The notes beneath the pieces were generated by a model. The model saw nothing but the letters and a program-made list of their open reading frames with translations. It was not told the DNA's origin and ran no database searches. A DNA stretch of 64,000 nucleotides from Deltaproteobacteria bacterium (GTDB lineage: Bacteria > Myxococcota_A > Polyangia > Polyangiales > Polyangiaceae), in the NCBI GenBank assembly GCA_016218915.1, contig JACRCQ010000030.1:372001-436000 (forward strand), in the 5' to 3' direction. The translations under genes and the position numbers were made by a program. This document shows positions 33,556 to 42,797 of this stretch, piece after piece (positions within the stretch are counted from its first letter, which is position 1; each line of letters starts with the position of its first letter).

Positions 33556-36192
33556 TCAGGGAGCGGCCGGTGCTTCGGTCGGGGCGGTGGGAGGGGAGGC
33601 GGTCGAGCCCGACCCGCTCGACGACGCCGGAGTAGGCTTTTTGAAGTATCTGACGCGACGCGCCTGCAGCGGCGCCCACTCCTTCGGACCCACCACCGGC
33701 GTGTCCGGGAACACCACCTTCGCACCTGGTGATTGCACTCGTACCAACTTCACGACCCGCTCGTACGTGTTCCCTCTGCCGTCTCGCGCAGGCCCCGCCT
33801 CGCCAAATGCAGGCAAAAGAGGCTTGTGGAGCAGAATCACCGCCGAGCAACCCATGCGCCCCAGCACTTGCTTGAGCATCGCAGCGTCGGCCCCCGCACG
33901 CCGATCCGTCTGCACCTCCGCGTACACCAGCATCCCGTCTTCATCCTGCACCCCCAGCGCCGCGTACGAGTTTGCAGCCTCCGGAGAGTCAGGGTCGATG
34001 CCGGACACAAGGGCGAACGCATCCTTGCCCGGTGACTCCTTTGCCACGCTAACCGCCCCGCCCGTGAACCAGACGCTCGGATGCCGAGGGCCGACGTTCG
34101 CGTTCGACACGCTCAGCACCGTCTGCGCCCCAGCCTCCGTGCCCTGCATCCCAGCCGGACGCAGCGCCCGGGGATCCATCTTCAACAGGTACACGTGAGC
34201 CGCTGGCCGCGACGCGTCCGGCCGGAGCATCGTCGTCGCCACAGCGTATGGGAACCCATGATGCGGCAACCCCTTGGTCCTCCACTTCCCTTCGTCCGGT
34301 TCCGCAGGATTGATGATCGGTGCGAGGTCTTCCCCAGGAAGCACGGGCCGCAGCATCAGGTACATGAAGTCCCGCGCTTCGCGCTGGATGTAGCGCGGGA
34401 AGTTCATCAGGCCCATGTGCCGGATCATCCGACGGCCCCGGAAGGACCAGCCGTCCATCCCCTCGATCACGCCTTCGGCTTCCCAGTCCTTTTGCATGGG
34501 ACGGCCGAGAGGCTGCATCTGGGAGGTGGGCATCGCGCGGTAGAACTCCAACCCCGTGTGCCCGGGATTCATGTCCAGGTGGATACCGTACTTGCATCGG
34601 GCCTGGAGCATCGCGCGGGCGAGCGGCGCAGAGTCGATCTCGTTGCCATAGAAGAACGCGACGAAGCCCTCTTCCGTCAGGCAGATGCCGGTGCGCGTGC
34701 TGTGCACACGATCCTCCCAATCCGGCGGCGTGCCTCCCCACCAGGTGCGTCCATAGGGGTTGAACTTGGAGTCCTGCACGAGCGCAGTCAGGTTCTGGCG
34801 AAATGAAAGGACGTCAGGGGGGATCTCATCCGCGTTGGGCCAGGTTCCAAATCCGGTCCACCCATCCTTGAGCGACAGGACGGTCGACGAGTAGGGTTTG
34901 GGAGGCAGGTACACCACGCCGTCCGCCATCACGCCGAACTCTCCGTGGAACGCCTGGAAGCCGCCGTTGCACGCTGCGACGAGCCGCTTCATTCGCTCGG
35001 GCGCGCGTGGAATGAGCCCTGGACCTGCTTCTCCCGACGGACCACGGGGCTCGATCGAACCTGCCATCATGTGCAGCTCGACCTGACGCGGATCCCAGAG
35101 GGTGACGTAGACCCGCGTGTACGCGCGCTCGCGGTCCGCCCGGATGAACGAGGTCACGAACGCTGGCGGGGCGCCAGGATTGACTGCGACGAAGGGATCC
35201 TTGTCCAGAGGGATCCACTGCCCTTCGCCTTCCACCGGTGGCTTGGTGATCCACGGTTTCATGGGCGCGGGCGGCCACCCGGTCTCCGGATCCGTGTAGC
35301 TGGTCGGTGGACTCTGCGAGCCGATGTCACCCAGGTCTGCCGCGATGTCGCTCGCCGTGCTGTCCTTGGTCACCTTGGCCTGCGCTCGCTTGATCCAGTC
35401 GAGCCCCCCAAATGCAACCGCCTTGAGCCACTGCATGCGCTCGTCGCCGAACCATGGGAAAGCTCGCACCCGATCCACCGCCCACGTGACCAGATTGCCC
35501 GGTCTCGCCTTCTCAGCGGGATTGAAACGGATCATCTCGCAGGGTTGGATCGGATCGCCACCTGCGACAGGAAGCGAAGTCGCAACGGTGTCGAGCTGCA
35601 CGCGCACCGTGCCGTCGACGAAGGTCAGCGAGAGCTTGGACGGCGGTTCGACGGTCCAGAACGAGTTGCCCACGCCCCGCAGCTGCCCGGTCTGCTGCAG
35701 ATTGGTCAGGGAGTTCTGCGCGCGCGCCAGCAGCGTCCACGACCCCTGCAGCGGCGCCTCGCCAGAGAGATCAAGGCTGCGAATCCCGGTCGAGACCCCA
35801 GCCTGACGCACGTCGAACACGACGTGATTCCCGGATCGCAGGGCTGGACCCTCGTCGGCAGAATCTGTTGAGGTGAGGTTGTAGGCCGATGGTGCTTCGA
35901 GCAGCGCACCCGCTGGAGTGACGCGCGCATGCACGAGGAAGATGTCCGCAGGCTCGCCCTGTTTCCAGGCGCGAACGATCGCGACCGCGGTGCCGAGCGC
36001 GCTTGGCGGCTCCACCCAGGACAGCTCCTGGGCCGACGCCTGCAGGCCCTGACGCTCCAGGCCGAGGAGGACAGCGGCTTCGGGCGATTGGGCACGCGCT
36101 CCGCCTCCGCATCGGGACAGGGCGAGCAGGGTCGCAATGCCCAGCGCGTAGGGTACGGGTCTCCAGGGAAGTTGACGCACGACGATGGGCAT
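33556..36192 (-). CDS. Exported protein with NAGPA-like (phosphodiester glycosidase) region
   Basis: The product has 878 residues. An N-terminal hydrophobic stretch (VPYALGIATLLALSRCG) suggests export; a Cys follows but the lipobox is poor. A long beta-rich N-terminal half is followed by a C-terminal half with VAACNGGFQAFHGEFGVM, RTGICLTEEGFVAFFYGN and KYGIHLDMNPGHTGLEF, which fit the order of motifs of the NAGPA domain (phosphodiester glycosidases acting on sugar phosphodiesters). The usual LDGGGS is LDMNPG here, so activity is unsure. It ends 90 bases before the PEGA kinase start on the same strand, and the two may be co-expressed. Divergent from the small lipoprotein at 36397. Confidence 0.65.
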   Translation of the reverse strand: MPIVVRQLPWRPVPYALGIATLLALSRCGGGARAQSPEAAVLLGLERQGLQASAQELSWVEPPSALGTAVAIVRAWKQGEPADIFLVHARVTPAGALLEAPSAYNLTSTDSADEGPALRSGNHVVFDVRQAGVSTGIRSLDLSGEAPLQGSWTLLARAQNSLTNLQQTGQLRGVGNSFWTVEPPSKLSLTFVDGTVRVQLDTVATSLPVAGGDPIQPCEMIRFNPAEKARPGNLVTWAVDRVRAFPWFGDERMQWLKAVAFGGLDWIKRAQAKVTKDSTASDIAADLGDIGSQSPPTSYTDPETGWPPAPMKPWITKPPVEGEGQWIPLDKDPFVAVNPGAPPAFVTSFIRADRERAYTRVYVTLWDPRQVELHMMAGSIEPRGPSGEAGPGLIPRAPERMKRLVAACNGGFQAFHGEFGVMADGVVYLPPKPYSSTVLSLKDGWTGFGTWPNADEIPPDVLSFRQNLTALVQDSKFNPYGRTWWGGTPPDWEDRVHSTRTGICLTEEGFVAFFYGNEIDSAPLARAMLQARCKYGIHLDMNPGHTGLEFYRAMPTSQMQPLGRPMQKDWEAEGVIEGMDGWSFRGRRMIRHMGLMNFPRYIQREARDFMYLMLRPVLPGEDLAPIINPAEPDEGKWRTKGLPHHGFPYAVATTMLRPDASRPAAHVYLLKMDPRALRPAGMQGTEAGAQTVLSVSNANVGPRHPSVWFTGGAVSVAKESPGKDAFALVSGIDPDSPEAANSYAALGVQDEDGMLVYAEVQTDRRAGADAAMLKQVLGRMGCSAVILLHKPLLPAFGEAGPARDGRGNTYERVVKLVRVQSPGAKVVFPDTPVVGPKEWAPLQARRVRYFKKPTPASSSGSGSTASPPTAPTEAPAAP

Positions 36193-36396
36193 GAGCGGAA
36201 GTGGCCGCAGGGCGGCACTGGGCGATCAACGCTTCCGGCGACTAGCACCTTCCTCGCAAAGTCGCCAGACCCCGAACCGACGGCCAGCCAACCGTCTTGC
36301 CAGAGTGTCAACTGGGTTGGCGAACCTGCACGCGCGAACGTGCCGTCCAACGCCGGGTTTCTGCTCGGCACACCCCATGCTAGCTTGACTGGCGTG

Positions 36397-36759
36397 ATGT
36401 CTGCCTTGTCCCGACGGAACTGGCTCTTCGTCGTCCTCGCGGTTGGCTTGACAGCCTTGGATGGCTGCAACTCTCCGACGCTGCCCCTGCCGCCGCCGTC
36501 TCCTCCCGCGATCCAGAGCGTGATGTCCCTCAACGGCCAGGCTGTGATCAAGGGAGGCGACTACGCAGTCGAGCCGCACGCTAAGGTGACCTGTCTGAAC
36601 CACGCGAGCAACCTGATGCGCGAGACGACCGCAGATGTCCGGGGGGCCTTCGTCCTGGGCATCGAGGCAGAGCCGGGAAATACCCTGGGATGCTGGCAGC
36701 AGGTCGACCACCTGATCAGCGACCCCGTGATGGTCGTCGTCCCTCCGGCGCAGCGCTGA
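36397..36759 (+). CDS. Small lipoprotein, function unknown (120 aa)
   Basis: ATG 36397 gives MSALSRRNWLFVVLAVGL then TALDGC, a lipoprotein leader with Cys24 as the lipidated residue. A Pro-rich linker (PTLPLPPPSPPAIQS) follows, then a domain of about 80 residues with two Cys (VTCLNHAS and LGCWQQV) that could form a disulphide and a beta-rich pattern. No family is recognised. It is flanked by the divergent NAGPA-like gene and the convergent acyl-CoA ligase, whose stop is one base away. Confidence 0.68.
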   Translation: MSALSRRNWLFVVLAVGLTALDGCNSPTLPLPPPSPPAIQSVMSLNGQAVIKGGDYAVEPHAKVTCLNHASNLMRETTADVRGAFVLGIEAEPGNTLGCWQQVDHLISDPVMVVVPPAQR

Positions 36760-36760
36760 C

Positions 36761-38539
<1,779 letters not shown>

Positions 38540-38640
38540 GGCGGGCTCCCACGGCGGGCGCGTCTCGTTAGCTCAAACGCCCCGCAGGGTAGGCGGTTCG
38601 CGACATCAGGGTCAAACAAATCGCGAATGGGTCGAGGCGA

Positions 38641-39507
38641 TCAAGCGATTGTCTTCAGGTGCCTACCGTCCAGGACTTCGTTGTGGCTCCCGGTTCGATA
38701 CCCAGCCAGATCCACCGTGATGTAGGCGTACCCATTCTGCTTCCCTGCCTCGACCACGGATTCCCTCAGCGGGCTGGTTGCCACCCGGACTATGTCCTGC
38801 GTTCCCACTTCGATGCGCGCAACCGTGTCATGGTGACGCACCCGGACGTGTCTTAGCCCCAAATCCTTCAGCGCCTGCTCGAAGCCCGCGACCTGTGTGA
38901 GCCGTTCGCGTGTCACTGCAGTCCCGTACGGAATCCTGCTCGCCAGACAAGCGGCCGCCGGCTTGTCCCACAAGGAAAGTCCCATCAATCGCGCGGCATT
39001 CCGGATGTCCTGCTTGCTGAACCCGCAATCGAGGAGCGGACTCAACACCCCGTGTTGACGCGCCGCGTCAAGACCGGGACGGTAGTCCCCAAGGTCATCC
39101 AGATTCGTGCCGTTCAGGATCGCACCAAGTCCCAGCTCTCCAGCCACGCGCTTCGCAGTCACGTACAGCGACTTCTTGCAGTGAAAGCATCGATCTGGCC
39201 CATTCGCCACATACCCCGCGTCTTCGATCTCTCCCGCATCCACCAGCTCGATCCTTGCCCCGAGCGATCTCGCCAGCGCGCACGCGTCGTCTCGCTCCTT
39301 GGGCGCCAGCGCAGGCCCGGTCGCGGTCATCGCCACCGCCTTGTCCCCAAGCACACCATGCGCGACCGCCAGCACGAAACCACTGTCGAGTCCGCCGGAA
39401 TAGCAGACCAGCACAGAGCCCATCGCCTTGAGCCGCTCGCGAAGGTCTGCGAGCTTCCGTTCAGTCGCTTCGTCTGCAGCGCGCAATTCGTCGTTCATCT
39501 GGGTCAT
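38641..39507 (-). CDS. larE: LarE-like ATP-dependent sacrificial sulfur transferase
   Basis: This 288-residue protein of the PP-loop ATPase family has the SGGLDS motif at 37-42. The LarE hallmark AACLASRIPYGTAVT places a Cys at 187, the residue that donates sulfur in Lactiplantibacillus LarE. A second pair, CFHC (C107, C110), is present; LarE proteins with three such Cys can carry a [4Fe-4S] cluster and use free sulfide instead of consuming their own Cys. LarE makes the nickel-pincer nucleotide cofactor of lactate racemase together with LarB and LarC, but none of LarA, LarB or LarC is seen here. It follows a lipoprotein gene by 100 bases on the same strand. Confidence 0.9.
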   Translation of the reverse strand: MTQMNDELRAADEATERKLADLRERLKAMGSVLVCYSGGLDSGFVLAVAHGVLGDKAVAMTATGPALAPKERDDACALARSLGARIELVDAGEIEDAGYVANGPDRCFHCKKSLYVTAKRVAGELGLGAILNGTNLDDLGDYRPGLDAARQHGVLSPLLDCGFSKQDIRNAARLMGLSLWDKPAAACLASRIPYGTAVTRERLTQVAGFEQALKDLGLRHVRVRHHDTVARIEVGTQDIVRVATSPLRESVVEAGKQNGYAYITVDLAGYRTGSHNEVLDGRHLKTIA

Positions 39508-39607
39508 CTTCTGCTCGACAACCTAGTGCAATTCCTGCCCTGCGCCACAGACAAGCGCCGACTCCGCGCTCGCCAGCTGCGCGTCGATCAGACCCCGCCA
39601 GGCGTCC

Positions 39608-40159
39608 TCAGTTGCCCCAAACCTGCAGCGCAAAGCGGCCCGCCCCGCGGAACACCGATACTTCGACCGTGTAGACCCCCTGCTTGTCGAGGCAGAGCGG
39701 TTCGCGAGGCGGAACGACCGCATGGGGTTGCTTGGAGTCATCGGAAGCAAGCAGCTCTCCGTTCGGTCCCGCAACCAGCACGTCGAGATCCCGCACGCCC
39801 GTCTCGCCCATGGCGAAAATCCGGTAGCACTTGGACGGCCCGCCACCTGTGAACGTGAAGCGCTCGACGGCGTCGTGCTCGGTCTGCTGCCCCAGCCGCA
39901 CTGGCGTCACGGGCCGTTGGTTGTTCTTCACTCCGCACAGTCGACCCATGGACATGATGTCCGTGCTCGGATCACCTGATGAAGCGAACATCTCAGCGCA
40001 CTTCGCCCATGGGGAGGACGCTTCGTCCGTGACCTCGCCCGGCAGCGGCGCAGCCTTCGGTTGCGGAGAAGTAGGCTCAGGTTGCGGACCGCATCCCACG
40101 GTCCAAAGCCCAGCAACGAGCAGGCATCCGAGGCCTGCGCTCACCCGACCTGCGAACAT
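39608..40159 (-). CDS. Putative lipoprotein with PPC-like beta domain
   Basis: This 183-residue protein has a lipoprotein leader (GLGCLLVAGLWTVGC, lipidated Cys about 23) and a Pro-rich linker. The C-terminal 90 residues (DAVERFTFTGGG, then DLDVLVAGPNGELLASDDS and GRFALQVWGN) resemble the small beta-sandwich of the bacterial pre-peptidase C-terminal type found in many myxobacterial envelope proteins. No catalytic motif is visible. It lies 17 bases downstream of the EpmA-like gene, so it is probably co-transcribed with it, without an obvious functional link. Confidence 0.72.
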   Translation of the reverse strand: MFAGRVSAGLGCLLVAGLWTVGCGPQPEPTSPQPKAAPLPGEVTDEASSPWAKCAEMFASSGDPSTDIMSMGRLCGVKNNQRPVTPVRLGQQTEHDAVERFTFTGGGPSKCYRIFAMGETGVRDLDVLVAGPNGELLASDDSKQPHAVVPPREPLCLDKQGVYTVEVSVFRGAGRFALQVWGN

Positions 40160-40176
40160 GCCCGCACCCTACTTCG

Positions 40177-41409
40177 CTACTCCGTTCCTCGCAACCACGG
40201 CTCGGAGAACGCCAGCACGCTCCCGATGCCGGACAGGCCAAGAGTCAACGCGATCAGCCGATCAAGCCCGAGCGCATTGCCGCCGGACGGGGGGATCCCG
40301 TCAATCATTGATTCCAGGAATGCCGCATCGATCGGGTACATCGGCATGCCAGCCTTGCGCCTGCGCTCCGTGTCGCGCTCCAGGCGGCTCTTCTGCTCTG
40401 TCGGATCCACGAGCTCGCCAAACCCGTTGCAGAGCTCGTGACCGCCGACGCACAGCTCGAAGCGTTCACAGAACCGCGGGTCCCCGGGCTTGAGGCGGGC
40501 AAGCGATGCCTGTTGCGCCGGGTAGTCGACCAGAAAGACCGCCCTGTCCCGCTGCGCGATCCCAGGCTCCACCTGGTTGACGAGCACCTCGAAGAACGCG
40601 TCCTCGTCATGCTCGGCCCACTGGAGCACCTGTGCTTCCGGCGTACCTGCATAGCTCTCGAACGCCTCACAAACGGTGAGCCTGTCGTAAGGAGGCTTCA
40701 CGTCGATCCGACGCCCCTCCACTTCGACCACGGGCTCGCCCCGCATCGATTGCACCACGTGTGCGACCAGCTGCTCCGTGTCGCTCATCACATCGCCGAT
40801 GCCGGCAAACGCCCGATACCACTCGAGCATCAGGAACTCGGGATTGTGCCATCCGCCCACTTCACCGCGGCGGAAGCAGTGGACGAGCTGGAAGATGCGA
40901 TGCATTCCGCCCGCGAGCAGCCGCTTCATCTGGTACTCGGGCGAGGTGATCAGATACGCATCATCGCTCGCAAATGCATCGAGGTGCAGATCCAGCCCAG
41001 GGGAGGGGACGCGCTGCGGAGTGTCCACCTCGATGAACTTCTGCTGACCGAACCACTGGCGAACGAGTTCGATCGCTCGCGCCCTGGCAGCGAGATTTCG
41101 GCCGACTCCGCGGCGCAAGAGCCGATCATGCTCGGGCGGCAGCGCCCCGCCGCGCGCAGTCTCCAGGCTCTGGCGCACGATGGCTCCGACGATCGCGCCG
41201 TCCTTCTTCTCTGCCTCCAGCGTGACCAGGCCTCCCAGGAGCGGAGGTGCTTGTCCGGGGGCGAGACCGATCGAGACCTCTGCCAGGGCGTCGGCAAGGA
41301 ATACGCTTGCTTGGTCAGCGGACGTGACCCGTCCGCCGATCACTCCTTTCCAGCCGTCCGGCTGCTCCGCCAGATCCGCTGGAGCAAGGACATTGCCTGT
41401 GCGCGGCAT
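40177..41409 (-). CDS. epmA: EF-P lysine ligase-like protein (EpmA/GenX type) with N-terminal extension
   Basis: The 410-residue protein contains a class II aminoacyl-tRNA synthetase core: RQWFGQQKFIEVDTPQRVPS (motif 1 area), ITSPEYQMKRLLAGG, FQLVHCFRRGEVGGWHNPEF (motif 2) and GNALGLDRLIALTLG (motif 3). This is the pattern of EpmA (GenX/PoxA), which attaches beta-lysine to elongation factor P. Unlike the E. coli enzyme (about 325 residues), it has an added N-terminal segment of about 85 residues (WKGVIGGRVT and VFLADALAEVSIGL) that looks OB-like but is too short for the anticodon domain of a true LysRS. EpmB and EF-P genes are not in the window. It starts 9 bases after the FliQ-like stop. Confidence 0.85.
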   Translation of the reverse strand: MPRTGNVLAPADLAEQPDGWKGVIGGRVTSADQASVFLADALAEVSIGLAPGQAPPLLGGLVTLEAEKKDGAIVGAIVRQSLETARGGALPPEHDRLLRRGVGRNLAARARAIELVRQWFGQQKFIEVDTPQRVPSPGLDLHLDAFASDDAYLITSPEYQMKRLLAGGMHRIFQLVHCFRRGEVGGWHNPEFLMLEWYRAFAGIGDVMSDTEQLVAHVVQSMRGEPVVEVEGRRIDVKPPYDRLTVCEAFESYAGTPEAQVLQWAEHDEDAFFEVLVNQVEPGIAQRDRAVFLVDYPAQQASLARLKPGDPRFCERFELCVGGHELCNGFGELVDPTEQKSRLERDTERRRKAGMPMYPIDAAFLESMIDGIPPSGGNALGLDRLIALTLGLSGIGSVLAFSEPWLRGTE

Positions 41410-41418
41410 GGCTCGAAC

Positions 41419-41673
41419 CTAGCTTCCAGAGAACACTCGCACCGCGAAGGCCACGATCTGACGCCCCATCCACGGTCCGAAAAGCGCGAGCGCCGCAGCC
41501 ACCGCAAGGAGCCTAGGCAGGTGGGAGATCGTGGGATCCTGCACCTGCGTCGCTGCCTGGATCACAGCCACGATCAAGCCCACCACGGCTGCGATCGCAA
41601 GCGCAGGCATGGCGACCGCCAGCGACAACATCAGGGCTTGCTGGGCATAGCTGACGAGGCTGGTCAGGTCCAT
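41419..41673 (-). CDS. fliQ: FliQ/SctS-like type III export apparatus protein, orphan
   Basis: The product has 84 residues from ATG 41673, fixed by GAGGAG upstream; the longer open frame to 41760 adds Arg-rich sequence without family features. Two membrane helices are separated by IQAATQVQDPTISHLPRL, the highly conserved loop of FliQ/SctS/YscS. Length is close to the usual 85-90 residues. FliQ forms part of the export gate in flagellar and injectisome systems with FliP and FliR, none of which is present here. Its neighbours are a lipoprotein (10 bases upstream) and the EpmA-like gene. It is most simply a split-off member of a dispersed flagellar or injectisome gene set. Confidence 0.88.
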   Translation of the reverse strand: MDLTSLVSYAQQALMLSLAVAMPALAIAAVVGLIVAVIQAATQVQDPTISHLPRLLAVAAALALFGPWMGRQIVAFAVRVFSGS

Positions 41674-41683
41674 GCGCCGCTCC

Positions 41684-42001
41684 TCAGAGGCCGCTGCCCT
41701 CCTCAGAGGCGTCGGTCGAATCCTGCGCAGCATCCTGGGCGGCAGCGTCATCCGCGGCATCCGTGCTCGCGTCGGGCGTCACCGCGGTCGGCGGGATGCA
41801 TTCAGGCACGGACGGCGCCCGATTGCTCGGGCAGCACAGCTCGAGCGATCCGACCAGTCGGCAGGTCAAGCCCGTCTCGCAATCGTCGCTTCCAGTCAAT
41901 GTGCTGCACCGCTCACCCTCGCCCTGATTGGAGCAGCTGAGCACAAGGGCTGCGCCGATTGCAGCGAACAGGACGTTGCGGGGCTTGTTGCAGCTCTTCA
42001 T
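41684..42001 (-). CDS. Small Cys-rich lipoprotein
   Basis: The 105-residue product starts at an ATG with a perfect GGAGGAAG ribosome site. The leader (MKSCNKPRNVLFAAIGAALV then LSC) places the lipidated Cys at 23. The mature part has six Cys (GERCSTL, DDCETGLTCR and LCCP, plus PEC) in an EGF/Dickkopf-like spacing, then an Asp/Ala/Ser-rich tail. No function is known. It shares the strand and short spacing with fliQ and epmA. Confidence 0.75.
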   Translation of the reverse strand: MKSCNKPRNVLFAAIGAALVLSCSNQGEGERCSTLTGSDDCETGLTCRLVGSLELCCPSNRAPSVPECIPPTAVTPDASTDAADDAAAQDAAQDSTDASEEGSGL

Positions 42002-42083
42002 GCACTTCCTCCGACGGGGCTCACTCCTAGCAAGTGGCGGCCTTCCTGTCCACGCTCAAGCCCAGAACCGGACGCCGACCGTC

Positions 42084-42782
42084 TCAAGCTCCCTGGTTCT
42101 GCTTGCGTTCCTTGGATTCAACGGCGTCCACGAAGAACTTTCCGTACTGGAACGCACTCGTCAGCGAGAAGAACAGGGACAGGTAGACCATCATGCGTCC
42201 CACGTGCACCGTGTCGATGACCCCGAAGTCCACGATTCCGAGATCGATGTGGTACGGGTAGCCGAGCAGCAGGCACGCGATGCCGATCATCTGGAGCGCG
42301 GTCTTGGACTTGCCGCCCCTGCCAGCGGCAATCACCAGCCCTTCGTTCGAGGCCACGGCGCGCAGGGCAGTGATTGTGATCTCGCGAGCCAGCAGCAAAA
42401 TGACCACCCAAGCGGCGATCCGGCCCATGGTGACGAGCCAGACCAGCGACGCCATGACGATGAGCTTGTCTGCGAGCGGGTCGAGGAACTTGCCGAGCAC
42501 GCTGACCAGGTTCTGCCTTCGCGCGAGGTAGCCATCGAGGAAGTCGGTGATCGCAGCCACGGTGAAGGTGACAGCGGCCAGATAGCAGTCGAACTGGCTG
42601 CCGCGGTACAGGAAGTACAGGACCAGGGGGATGATGACCATGCGACCCATGGTCAAAAGGTTCGGCAGGTTGACCGCGTCCTCCCGAAGCGACTTGCGTC
42701 TCGCCCTGCGCAGTGCGCGCGCAGAAGGCGGCGACGGCTCCTCGGCCGCGCGCGCTTCGGGGTCCTTGTCCTGGACGCTCAA
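42084..42782 (-). CDS. pgsA: CDP-diacylglycerol--glycerol-3-phosphate 3-phosphatidyltransferase
   Basis: This 232-residue integral membrane protein carries the full CDP-alcohol phosphatidyltransferase signature D-x2-DG-x2-AR-x8-G-x3-D-x3-D at D80, D83, G84, A87, R88, G97, D101 and D105. The opening NLPNLLTMGRMVIIPLV is typical of PgsA, which makes phosphatidylglycerolphosphate, the first step to phosphatidylglycerol and cardiolipin. The start is a TTG at 42782 with GAGGAG nine bases before it, 15 bases after the previous stop. A charged N-terminal tail of about 37 residues and a charged C-terminus (VESKERKQNQGA) flank the membrane part. A close relative acting on another alcohol cannot be fully excluded. 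Confidence 0.92.
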   Translation of the reverse strand: MSVQDKDPEARAAEEPSPPSARALRRARRKSLREDAVNLPNLLTMGRMVIIPLVLYFLYRGSQFDCYLAAVTFTVAAITDFLDGYLARRQNLVSVLGKFLDPLADKLIVMASLVWLVTMGRIAAWVVILLLAREITITALRAVASNEGLVIAAGRGGKSKTALQMIGIACLLLGYPYHIDLGIVDFGVIDTVHVGRMMVYLSLFFSLTSAFQYGKFFVDAVESKERKQNQGA

Positions 42783-42797
42783 GGTGGTCTCCTCAGG

